Shown here: positions 34,740 through 46,500 of the stretch, one piece after another | How positions within the stretch are numbered: the first letter of the stretch is position 1 | How the letters are laid out: every line of letters begins with the position of its first letter | Assembly: GCA_000149265.1 (NCBI GenBank) | Contig: CH003381.1 | Span: 433,762 to 497,761, forward strand | Reading direction: 5' to 3' | DNA length: 64,000 bases | Origin: Ciona savignyi | Lineage: Eukaryota; Chordata; Ascidiacea; Phlebobranchia; Cionidae | Position numbers and translations under genes: made by a program | The notes under the pieces: generated by a model | Database searches by the model: none | Told to the model about the DNA's origin: nothing | The model's input: only the letters and a program-made list of their open reading frames with translations

Positions 34740-37700
34740 TCAATCACTTCCCAAGTGATAGGGGGTCGCACGGAACATCCGAACCCCATTGGGGTCGACT
34801 GACACCGTCAATTTATCATCTGCACTGTACTTGCCATGCTGGTGAGGTGGGAACAGATCCATCATTGAATACAACCCGCTTGGAACTTTGAGTTGTGCGA
34901 GGGTGAACGTGATCTCGTGTGGGGTCCCGTCTGTCCTAGTGCTCAGCACTGCCACTGCGTAGTCACCCTTATTTAGGGGTTTTGAAAACACCTGGGTTGA
35001 TTTGGTAACAGGTTAATTACTCGAACTAATACAGTCCACAAACTATTGCAATGTCAGTAACTTTGCAGACAAGGTAATTTGCCAGGTTTAGTGCTCTCAT
35101 AGTTATTTGTTTAGTTGATTACTTTTTCCTCATTAAAATAATGTTTTTAAACTGCAAATACTTTATTAAAAAAACAAACAAAATACTTGAATAAACAACA
35201 GTCATTAAAATTACAAAAAAATGTTTGTGGCTGATAAAAAAGCATTAATAAAAACCCAACCTGAATTGAATCTTGCTTGATGTACCTCTTCCCCTGCACT
35301 CCGAGTGGATCTTGATTGACAGCTATTACATGTGGGTTTTGGAGCACTGCTTTTACCTCTGGGTCCAAGCTGTTAAGATCGTTCGACATGAAAAGCGGTG
35401 CAGCCAGCATCGCCCATATAGCTGCCAATATAAGAGGGGGTAATATGATCAGTCGACTCTTGATACCAGTAAGTCCTATTACTGTGCAAAATAAACATTA
35501 TACATTAAAGATAAAATGATTATTCTCGGGGATGGAAAAACGCACGGGCACTACAATAAAGGCTAAGAATTAAATATACTTGTGCTCACAGTTCAGTCAC
35601 AGGAGGCAGGAGCTATGTGTGATTTTAGCAAGTTTTATTTAACCAACGGCTATGACCACTAGTGTCAATCGGCATAACCACTGCAGTGTGTGTATAATGA
35701 CTTACCATTGATTGTCCTCAAATCTAATTTCATAGAAGCCAATGTAATCGTTGCATAACACAAATCTAAAATAAATATCGTTCAACTAACTTACCAAACT
35801 GAGCCTCACACTGGGTGGTACTAAGTGAATAATCCCCACAAATTAGCATATCTGGGTCGTTCCATCCCCCTGGGGAAGCAGCGGAGACCAAAACATCCTG
35901 ATTATCAGCCCACCACGATATGATGTTTAACACATCATCCCACGAATCCTGGATGTCCCCGTAGTTCCTCCACAAGTTACATATCTCACCCAACTCAGTG
36001 TAATTCACCTGTGGTGGAATTGTTCATTTAATTTTCCAACTTGCATCAATCAATAAAGGCAATGTCTATTATATTTAGCTTGGTGGGTCAAGTTCCCCTT
36101 GCAGCCGAACACTGTTGGATCGAAACTGGTTGGTTGTTTCCGTGGTAAAGGAAATTAGCGAACATCGTCTGGATCCAGTTTGTTAATAGGTTATAGGTTC
36201 TTTAGCTGACAGAATGTCTTGCTTTGTTTTAATCTGGTTAAATATTTTAAGCAACTTTGCAAAGTATAAATAATGTCTGGTTAACTCACCTTGGGGGGCA
36301 AACCTCCCTCGTATGCTGGCCAGCTGCATGAATAGACGATCGGACGGTCGGTTTTATTTAACGCTGCTCCCATCTTGGGGTATGCCACTTTGCGCGAAGT
36401 TTCATTGGAATAACACCCGTCGTATTTTAGCATATCAACCCCCCATTTTGCAAATGTTTCAGCATCAAGGGTCTCATTGCCCCCGCTTGCAGGGTACCCA
36501 CCACATGTCAGTCTTCCACAGTCACTGTATATTCCCAGTTTCAAACCCTGGAACACACATAATGTTGAAAATGAATACAAAATATAATATTCATGTTTAA
36601 ACCCTATGAATTAAAAAATGCAAAACAGTTCTGACACAATTGTCAGATTGCAACGTGTCCGCCGTTGGTTTAACATAGATATTACTGTAAATGTTGTATA
36701 AAATTGAGATTTTATTTCAGTTTTAGTTAAATCTATTATACCACAGAATGGTTCAATCCACATTAGCCACAATAGCTTTGTCACTGTACTGAGAACATTT
36801 GGTGTCTTATGTCACTTATGTTAAAAGCCCCCACAACCAATAATGACAATAAATTATTCCAATCCATATACTTTAATACAGGGGTCGGCAAACTTTTAAA
36901 TGCAGTGTGACAGTTTATTAATAATACCATAATGAAAGTTACTTCATGTGCCAAACATTAATTTAACCATTCAAACATCTTCGACCAAACATTTAGCAAT
37001 AACAGTAGGTTTAATAAGCAATGCTACAACTATTCAATTGTTACAAAACAATATTAAGATAATTAAGATTGTTGGTTTGCATACAACCAACAATAATTAT
37101 GTGTTTTCCATAAGAAAACATGACTGGTTTCGATCTAATCACCCTTCAGATGTAAGGTTGCTTGCACATAAGAACCCCCACAAACTCAAACACACACCTA
37201 CCTTGGAGTGAACATAATCAGCCAATCCCTTTATTCCATTTGGGAATCTGGTGGGGTCAGCTTGTAACCTTCCCTGGTCATCTCTACTCCTGTCCATCCA
37301 GCAGTCATCGATGTTGATGTACTCGTACCCTGCTTCCAACCACCCATCCGCTGATAATCTGTTTGTGGTTACAACCTTATGTGAGCTGTTGAGTGATTTG
37401 TTTATTTGTATTCTCATGGGTACAATACCAGACTTGAACTTTTATACAAAAATCAAGANNNNNNNNNNNNNNNNNNNNNNNNNNNNNNNNNNNNNNNNNN
37501 NNNNNNNNNNNNNNNNNNNNNNNNNNNNNNNNNNNNNNNNNNNNNNNNNNNNNNNNNNACACAGTATTTGTGAAGGTATAGTAAAGTTGTAAGACCCTGT
37601 GCAGTATTTTTATTTGGATGATTGATTAATTTAGTATCCCTGTGTGGGTAGAAAGCCAATCCATCTATATATAAACAGCTAAAAATGTTGGTTAGTTCCT

Positions 37701-39803
37701 GAATCAATGGAACCTATACAAATCAAAAACATCGTGGTTAATATTTAACTTGACGGCGCTGCCAGGGACTGCTTATTTGCAAGTTTTCTATTATTCAATC
37801 TCGACATAAGCTTATGTTTAAAAGCTTACAAAAAAAGCTTCCCTACCTAAAACAACTAGTATATAAGGTCCATTTTGCAAAGTCAACATTATTTAATCTG
37901 GTCTCATAATGACTTTTGTACACAAAACATGGCAGAAAATTTCCAAAGACAACTTCCAAAGATTCGAATGATATTTGTAACAATACAACGCGAATATTTA
38001 TGCATAAAAAAATTAAGACATTCCACAGTTTTCCAGTTGTACAGTCCAGGTAAAAACAATAGAAACCATGGCCTAAAACTAAAATCGACCTCCAACCTGA
38101 TAATTTTCCACCTGGGTCCTTAAGGGAGGCAGGAAAAAATGTTGTCTTGATTAAGTGGATTGATAGGATAGGATATTCATGTTTATCCTCGTGAATGGGA
38201 AAACTAAGGGCGTTAGCACACAGGCAATCATCAGATCACCTCGTGCCCACCATCGGGTTACCGCAGCTATTACAATGTGTTGTGTATGATAGACACGTTC
38301 CTTCAATTTGGTAGAACCCATTAATCCGCTGGGTTCAGGCAATGTCCGTAAAGTGCCTTGCCCAAGGACACAACCGTCTAGCTAGCGACCAGTTTCGCAC
38401 CTGCAAAAAAATTATAATAGATTGAAATGTTTCAATTTAAAAACTGTTTATATCAAAGAGGCTCATCTTAACCCTTAGACGACGACGGTTACATATTTGT
38501 AACCTAGATGTGTCCCCGAAAAAAAATGCACAATTTAGTCGTTTCTTGGGGGATTTTCCTAGTTTTGATATTGTTGGAAAGTATTTGAATAGATCTTTCG
38601 AATTTTTCTTCAAAATTTTTGTATCTAGTTTAACTTTTAGGTAAAATATCGCTTTTTAGGGTTCTGGGGAGTTAAAATTGTTACACCAGTTGCTGTGAGA
38701 ATAAAACTAGCAGTAGCCATCTTTGTTTTCGCTTTTACCAGTCATTTTCGATTTTTCAACGATATATGTAAACATATGTGTACATGGTTTTTTCTAATTA
38801 CTATTGATATTTATTCATTTTTTCGCCTTTGTTTACTTTGTTTTTCAATTATTATTTGATATTCGGAAGAAATATGGCAACTTCGGAATAGATTACAGCC
38901 GATTAGGCTGCCAGCATGATCGAGGTCGACAGTGATTGTGGTGATGAAATGCCACATTTGTCAGTTTTGTGTGACGTCATCACGCTTAGTTGACGTCATC
39001 AAAAAATAAAAGACGTAACTTTGTAGGAAATTTCATTTTGAACACTTTTGTAATACATTACTATCTTCTACAAGCTACCAGTAACGAGTAATTAGAGTAT
39101 AAATTACTAATTATGACGTCATTACAAATACTACAACGTCATCAAAAAAATAAAAATACCAATTTGTAGAAAATTATCTACTGGACAACTTTGTAATAGA
39201 TTGTTTTTCCCTAAATCCAACAGTATTCGCAGCAAACAAGGTTAAAGCAACCTTACTCAAAAGTGCCAAAAACTGCAAAAGTTCCGTCGTCGTCAAAGGG
39301 TTAAAACCGTATAGACAAATAAATCCTGAATGTGGACAGAAGGTTAGCTGAAATTAACCTGTCATTCATCTACACATGGGCATAAAGTTTTTTTTAATTG
39401 CACAAACTTACGGGGAAAACTAAAAGGAGGAAAACTGCATGCTAAAATGAAGATTATGACATTAGGGTTACTTTTAAACATGGGGCTAGACTAGAGTTAG
39501 GGTTAGTCTTGGGGTTGAGATTAGTGTTTAGGGATGGGTTAAAATGAGTTTCCGTAATTTTAGTGAGCAGTTTCCCTCCTTCCCGCTTTCCCTCCTTTTA
39601 GCGTTGCCCCAAACTTACCGATCAGCCATTCGCATAAACAATTTCTCGCTTATGCAGTCATCCGGGAATTCGTCGCAATCAGTTACACAACGAAACCTCT
39701 CCCATGCCAACCAGCCCATAGGCGGGGTGCGTGCAACTCCATTGTCCAATGAAGCAACATAGTTTACCAAAAAAAGAATAAAAACGAAAAATCCAAACCA
39801 CAT
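34740..39803 (-). CDS. NAGA: Alpha-N-acetylgalactosaminidase, lysosomal GH27 glycosidase
   Basis: Six exons with continuous phase: 39619-39803, 37202-37358, 36290-36547, 35795-36008, 35261-35421, 34740-34991; 408 residues against 411 in human NAGA. A signal peptide ([18 protein letters not shown]) precedes [19 protein letters not shown], the usual start of mature GH27 enzymes. By family numbering, Asp157 in KYDGC is the nucleophile and Asp218 in [10 protein letters not shown] the acid/base. Ser189 and Ala192 in SCSWPAY are the residues that select N-acetylgalactosamine; alpha-galactosidase A has Glu and Leu there. So the NAGA assignment follows from the sequence, although activity on plain galactosides cannot be excluded. 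It removes terminal alpha-GalNAc in lysosomes. Several NxS/T sites are present. Intron 1 holds a SINE, a TTAA MITE and the assembly gap. Confidence 0.92.
36879..37110. mobile_element. Possible hAT-type terminal fragment in NAGA intron 2
   Basis: CAGGGGTCGGCAAACTTTTA is typical of the ends of hAT-derived elements. The opposite terminus and an 8-bp duplication were not found, so the extent is approximate. Confidence 0.35.
37459..37558. other. Assembly gap (100 N)
   Basis: Exactly 100 undetermined bases, a usual placeholder for a gap of unknown size. It falls in NAGA intron 1, so coding sequence appears unaffected. Confidence 0.99.
38161..38402 (-). mobile_element. tRNA-derived SINE, head truncated
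   Basis: The reverse strand carries the family body: TGGTCGCTAGCTAGACGGTT, GGGCAAGGCACTTTACGGAC, AATGGGTTCTACCAAATTGA and a tail ending TATCCTATCC. It breaks at the B-box region beside a short A run. Confidence 0.8.
38472..39300. mobile_element. piggyBac-like MITE, 829 bp, TTAA-flanked, in NAGA intron 1
   Basis: TTAA at 38468-38471 and 39301-39304 flanks 17-bp inverted termini, CCCTTAGACGACGACGG and CCCTTTGACGACGACGG read inward, with one mismatch. TTAA targets and CCCTT termini fit piggyBac. No transposase frame is present. The interior has three perfect TGACGTCA palindromes (38972-38979, 38991-38998, 39114-39121) and an imperfect internal direct repeat of about 70 bp (about 38991-39061 and 39135-39203). 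Confidence 0.8.
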
Positions 39804-39810
39804 CTTAAAC

Positions 39811-40107
39811 CCCTACTGGAAAGTTCGTATGATGCGCCGGATATATCTGGCGTGGCGCACTGACTACTTTTTCGGGTATTGGCGCAGAAAACTGCAAAAA
39901 TTATGCTGGCGTGGCGTGATTACACTTTCTTTCATTTATATCAGTATTTTAGATACTTTAAGCTTTTTATTATAAAGTTTTAATTGAAAATGATGCAACT
40001 TTTGTTTGTGGCGGCGCAAATTAGTATTAATGGGCGTGGCGCAAAATTTTGGTTAAAAAATGTTGGCGCAAAAATCCGGCACACAGAAAACGAACTTTCC
40101 AATAGGG
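39811..40107. mobile_element. 297-bp MITE with 8-bp TSD directly upstream of the NAGA start codon
   Basis: Inverted termini CCCTACTGGAAAGTTCGT and CCCTATTGGAAAGTTCGT (one mismatch, then weaker similarity through GCCGGA) are flanked by a perfect 8-bp duplication TCTTAAAC at 39803-39810 and 40108-40115. The inner copy ends on the first base of the NAGA ATG. The interior repeats GGCGTGGCG-type motifs several times. The 8-bp duplication allows hAT, P or Merlin; I do not recognise the family. Confidence 0.75.
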
Positions 40108-40558
40108 TCTTAAACCAAAATCGCAAAACTTTTTGCAAATCTAAAATATGGGAATTCCCCGCTAATAAAAACAAACGGGTCATGGAAAGCTCATATAATT
40201 CGTCATTTTAGTTTTTTGTATAATTTATTGCACGAAAATAGGCGAATAAATAATACACTCATTAGGGAATAAAAATAACTTGATATTTAGGAAAGTGCAT
40301 GATACATTTGAACGTCTCTAAGAATTTTATATAATACAGTGTTAAAAATACCAGACAATCTGTGCCAAACTATGCTTGTGCTACTCCACTGATACGGCCA
40401 CACCATAATTTTGACACTTTTATAATAATGTTGTACAGATTTTAACTTGGGTAACAATGCTGTGGTAAGCGCAAAGTCGGGGTGTCAGAGTATTCAAGCC
40501 CAATATTAGGTCTGAGGATATTAATAGTGATCACAATAAATAGAAATATTATTCAACT

Positions 40559-43500
40559 TCATAACTTCGTATTTTCTGTTTCATCAGAATCTTTTGGTTT
40601 TTCAGCCTCCGTCTGGATAAAAATTGTGGTTTAATATCCATGTTATGACTGCTCTCAAGTATCCCTTAAAAACAACATAATCCCACTTTAACAGCTTTGG
40701 CAACAGTGGTTAAAGTTAACCCACCGAAAATCGACGATAAATCTTTTAAGATGTTTTATCTTGTCTAGCAGACCGTAATGACAAAACATTGGGTTGAAAT
40801 GTTTTAGAAGATAAAAATTAATGAAATATAAAGATATACTATAGCACATAAAATAGAAACTTGACAACTAGCTTAAGAGAACAGAAATCTAATAGCATAA
40901 ACAAGTAAACAGGGAACCCTACCAACCTTTTTAAACTTTTTTAATCTCATCTCGGCAAGGATGTCCCCTCCAAGACCCATCCCTGGCATAACCATTGCCC
41001 CCTTTGGTCTCCGGGGAAGTTTGTTTTCCTCCTTGACTTCACCCTGGTGGGAGGTAAAAATATTAAGCTATAAATTTAATGTGTTGATAATCTATGTTAT
41101 TGTATTAAGGCAGAATAGTTTAGTGGGTTAGCATGTTGTCTTTCAGCTAAGGGGTTGCAGGTTCGAAAAGTCGAAAGCTATTCAGTTGTGTTCATGGGCA
41201 AGGCATTAGACGGACATCACCTGGACCAAATAAATTGATACATTGTACTACAACTTTAGGAGAACTGCAATATAACCCGACTGAAGATAATTTGATAGTT
41301 ACCCAATAAATAAATTTCCCCTGTCTTCCATTTATAAGGTCAAAACAAGAATATTACAAAATGTTGTAGACGGCTTATACAGTAGCATGACAAGTTGTAA
41401 GTAAAAATATTAAAGGATCAAAAATTTACTAGTTGATTGGATGTATTCAGGTTAAAGGCACTTTAGTATATTCTATTTAATTAAAATGTGCCAATCAAAA
41501 TTTAACTAAATATATTTATAAGACTGTAACAGCTTGGTGTTGTGGTAACCTGACCTATGCTTGTTTTAAATTGACTTTTAACACCACTAGGGGAATAAAC
41601 ATGAGAACTCAGTACATTAAATTACAATTAAAGTTCGAAAATATCAATTCCAACCTCAGCTTTTTCACTGCTTCCTCCTGTCTTGTTCTCGTCTGCATGT
41701 AAAGTTTCATTAGTAAGATATAATGTGGTGAGGATAGGAAGGCTCTTATTGTAATATGACAAGGTGCAAATAAAAGGTTTCAGAATCGAAACCGACAACT
41801 TGGTATTCGATTGTCTCACTTGGCAAAGTATTTACCAGAATTTTTTTATCTTATGTGGAAGCCTACATACTAAAACTTTTAAGTTATACAAAAATAATTG
41901 TTATGTCACAGATAGTAATAAAAGAGTGCATCGTAAGATTTTATTTTACCTATTTATGTTTAGCCCTAAAACAAATATGCTCACAAAACAATGAAAGCAC
42001 CCACCATTTTCAGCAGCAGATTCCTCCTTTACTTCAGGTTTATCAAAATCAGTATTAGATACCCTGGTGAAAAAGAGAAAACCATGTTTGTTGGGACTGT
42101 GTTTGGTTGGTTTAACGGTAGCGTCAGACCGCCATATGAAAAGTTGTAAATCAAAAGTTAGCTAGTCCGTTGTGTCCAACAGATTAGCCAGTACTTGACC
42201 CATGAATCTTGCAATTACATTACAAAGCAAGTATCATGGTGGTTACTAAAACATTCATGTATATCATGTATGATGAATAGTTAACTCATTTCTGTATGTA
42301 GGTATTGATAAACAAGAAAGCATATTATCCCATGCCCACTGTTGCCATACTGGAGGTATTACAGTGTGTTAAGTCTAATGTAAACATTTTGAGACTTTTT
42401 TGTTGCACCACCCTTTAAAACACTAGGATCGGAAAAACATCCATCTAAGTTTCGTATTCCAAGGACACAACCAAAGGTCATACGTCCAGTTTAGATCCCA
42501 CCACCTAGGCTTATGATATAAAACACACAATTTTTCATTCCACCATCTTAGGCTTATGATCTAAAACACAACAAGCACTAGAATATGAACCATAATAGAA
42601 ACCATGTATCATATTACAAGGCATTAAAATAGTCCCGACACACAAATACAAATAAACCTACCTTTTGGTAAAGAAGTTATCAACGGAGACATCGGGTTGA
42701 CGAGGCTTTCGCTTTGCAGCTCTGCGCGGGGGCCCTCGGGGTCTCGCCTGTCAGATGGGAATGTTGTCGAGTGTACTTATGTATAATTCTAGGGGGAGAT
42801 ATGTAATATAAGCTTTGATCAGAATAGCATGTGGCCAGTGTTGAGTTAACACAGATTTTATGTTGGTTTGTACATGATGGAGACTTTGTTTTTGATTTAA
42901 TCTAAGCAATGACTGTTAAGCAGCTTGCTTCATGATGATAGCAATCATGCAGTAGGTGGTTTTGATTCCACCACCTGTCGGTTTACAGACAGAAATTGCA
43001 TGAATTACATAACTAGTCAGATCACAGACTGTCGACATTGATATTTGTTGGGGAATGCTGCATTTTCAAGTAACCCAATTATACCCATTTGGTGAAGATA
43101 AAGTTAATTAAGTACTTTGCCAAAGGGCAGTAAGTTTATCTAACATAACAATGGTACCTTTGTGATGTGGTCCAATTTCTTTGTTTCAACAAGATCTGGA
43201 AGATCATCGATGGTCGTTTGTTCACTGGGTGCTGAAAAATAATATGTATGATAAATACAATAATAGATATGCTACAGTTCAACTCATTAAACCAGTAAGT
43301 TTAGACAACAGTCTTTTGTCCGGCCCGTTGGTCTAACGGTTAAGTGCGTCGCCTTTCAATCGAAAGGTTGAAGGTGCGAAACTGGTCGCTAGCTAGTCGG
43401 TTGTGTCCTTGAGCAAGGCACTTTACGGACATTGGCTGAGCCCAGCGGATTAATGGGTTCTACCAAATTGAAGGAACATGTCTATCATATACAACACACT

Positions 43501-46500
43501 GCAATAGCTTCGGTAACCCGACGATGGGCGCGAGGTGATCTGACGATTGCCCGTGTGTTAACCCCCTTGGTTTTCCCATTCACGGGGATAAAGATGAATA
43601 TCCTATCCTATCCTAACAGTCGCTAAGTGCCTTTTCCAAGGACACAACTGATTATAGCTGCTAGTTTCAATTAAACAAGCTTGGCAACTTTAAATTTATA
43701 TGTGTTGGTAGACAAACCTTCAACTGGCTTTTCTACTTTCTTTTCTTCTTTCGCTTTTTCTTCCTTTTCTTCTTTCGCTTTCTCTTTCTTTTCTTCTTTT
43801 GCTTTCTCTTTCTTTTCTTCTTTCCCTTTTTCTTTCTTTTCTTCTTTCACTTTTTCTTTTTTTGCTTCTTTTGGTTTCTCTTTTTCTTCTTCTTGGGGTT
43901 TTTCTTTTTCTTCTTCATTCTGTCTTTCTTTTTTTCCTTCTTTCTGTTTCTCTTTTTTTTCTTCTTTAACTTTTTCTTTTTTGTCTTCCTTTGGTTTCTC
44001 TTTCTTGTTTTTTCTTTTCTTCTTCTTTTTACTTTCATCCACCGAAGTTTCCACGTCGCCTTCATTCGTATCCACCTCCTCATACTCACCTGAATCCACC
44101 CTGATTGCAACCACTGGTGTTTCAACCACTTTCTCCGAACCCATGTCCTCAGGCACCACATCATCTGAACCCAATTCCAATTCTGTGGATTCTGATTTCA
44201 TCTCTTCCACTTCCGCTGATTCAACCTCCCTCGATTTTTTGTCGGACTTTCGTTTATTTTTCTTCGCGGCTTCTTCCCTCGCTTTCTTCTTGCGAATCTA
44301 GGGTGAGCGTGGGTAAATAATCCATTTCAGGTGGCTTATTATGCGGTCACAACTGGTTTAACATGTATAAGTTATCTAGGGTGCATATTTTATGCAGATG
44401 GTTAATCCATCTGCCACAGCATATTGACAACCATCATGGTCCCACTTAATTCTTACCTTGACCTTCTCATTGGAATACGGGTCGTACACTCCAAAATCAG
44501 TGATGGTCTCCAACTCAGAGGGTGACAGTGTGGAACTCTCTGCAATAGAGGGTTAAAACAAATAAATCCATGAGCAGATCGTCTACGGTATCTGGCAGAT
44601 GACAAAGTAAATATAAAAAGGAATGGTAAAGTGGAAACAATCCAACACACCCAATGTCAGTCCAACCGAATAGCTTGGTTAGTTTGTGCTTTACCTTTCA
44701 GCTACATGGTGGGATCAAAACTGGTCATTATCTAGTAAGTTGGGTCCACAAAGCACAATATAAGGCATAAACATTACCTAAGACCACTGGATCAATCAGT
44801 TGAACCAAAATTAAAAGAACTTCACTAACTCAAGTAACCCATGTTGGGTGCGCGGTATCTGACGAATATCCATGTGAGAATGCTGTCTTAGATATCCACA
44901 AGGTAAATTTATGGTTGTGTGATAACTCTCCTTCTGTTTTCCCATTCACACAGGGAAAATAACAACCATATCCGTGAAAGAAAGAGAGACTAGCTCCCCA
45001 CAGCAGGGATAAAACACCCAATCCACCCAATACCTTCCGACAATGGCCGGGATGGCACATCAGGTCTTTGTCGTCGCTTAGCGATGCTCGCTGCACGATC
45101 CTTCCTCATGTCCGGCAGCAGCTCATCGGATTTCTTATCATCGGCGAGTTCCGGATCTTTCTGTCCCATGTTCTCCTGCTGCTTGTGTTTGTTCAGCTGC
45201 CCCGTCTAAGGGAAGGAGTGTAGGTTTAATGCTCCGGTTGGTTGTTATGGTGTTTAATCTAACCGTGCTGTTATTTACACCCCTGGCATAGTCCATTGTT
45301 ATTCAAATAGTCGAAGGCTTTTATGGTTTGCTCATTAAGTGACTTGACCAGGAATACAAATCGCAGAATAATTATAAGGATGGGGATTGAACCTGAAACC
45401 TGTCAGGTAAACTGTTGTGTTCTTCACACTAAGGTACCTGGCCGTAGTCATGAGGTTGTTGGATTGAAACCAGCCAGTAAAGCCCATAGCAGACGCCGGC
45501 TGAACCCAATGACCAGTGGATATTGGGTAGAACTAAAACAGTAAGAAACTTCAATGATGTACAACAATGCAATGGCTAAGGTTATACAGTGGTAGGCATG
45601 TGGCTCCCAACCCATGAAGGTTAACTTAATATCGTCCTATATCCACATCCAACTTACCAATGTCATATTGCTTTGTGAGAGCGCTCCAAGCAATCGGTCG
45701 GCGATCTTGTCCGACATCAGCGTCGCGATTGACAGGTTCAGCTCACTGGGTATAACGAGAGTTAACCTTAAGCTCACAGTCGAGTTGTGAAAAATCAAAC
45801 ATCACTAATTTACATAAAACATTAGAAACAACTAGGTTAGGACAATGTAAGGTAGCTTGCTCAACAACACAACACACATCATGCCCACAGTTGAGTTGAT
45901 GCAGCTATTACAGTGTGTGGAAACTCAGACGGGACTTTTAATATGGACAACTTAGTAGATGCCTAAATACCAATGTGTTGTACTAATGTAATTTTATTAA
46001 TTTGGCTTACTCAAATGCACAATAACACACATCAAGTACACAGTCAGGTTGTCGGAGCTAGTACAGTGTGGGGAAGTAGAATCAAATTTAACTATGTTTT
46101 TTTAGATAGCCCATTAGGTACCAAATGGTGCAGCATAACCATCCTACCTGACTTGGTTAACGATGACTCCACCAGAAGTTGCCATGATGTAATTTTTCAC
46201 AGAATCTTTGGGGAGTTGACAACGAGTTAAAATCGCTTGTTGCATGTCTTCTTTGATGTCCTGGGTTTGAAGGAATTTTTGGATTTGCCGTTTTTTAATT
46301 TGTGTTGGATGGAAATATTGTTTTGTTATATGTAATAGGATATTTATCTTTGAAATTAGTTTAATGCAACAGACTATAACATGACCAATCGTCAGATTAC
46401 CTTGGCCGACTTATAAGGGTTACATGAGCTAAATCCGTCGACAATTCGGTACAAATTCTCAAGAAAAAAGTAAGTACTTAGTGATTGGTTTTAATCTAGC

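Noticed and set aside
38151-38342. Recurrent small protein-like frames ([13 protein letters not shown]...) here and at 43432, 52831 and 63123
   Set aside because: They are translations of the SINE body in different copies. They recur because the repeat recurs, with different truncations, and have no gene structure.
34706-40558. NAGA and CARMIL as an operon
   Set aside because: They are on the same strand, but the CARMIL stop and the NAGA start are about 750 bp apart with a transposon between; tunicate operons have very short spacers.
43319-43400. Functional tRNA gene
   Set aside because: Box A and box B-like motifs are present, but no cloverleaf with paired acceptor arms can be formed and the SINE body follows.
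43681-44301. 206-codon plus-strand frame rich in Phe and Ser
   Set aside because: It is the complement of the Lys/Glu-rich CARMIL exon, whose minus-strand frame is spliced in phase with conserved neighbours.
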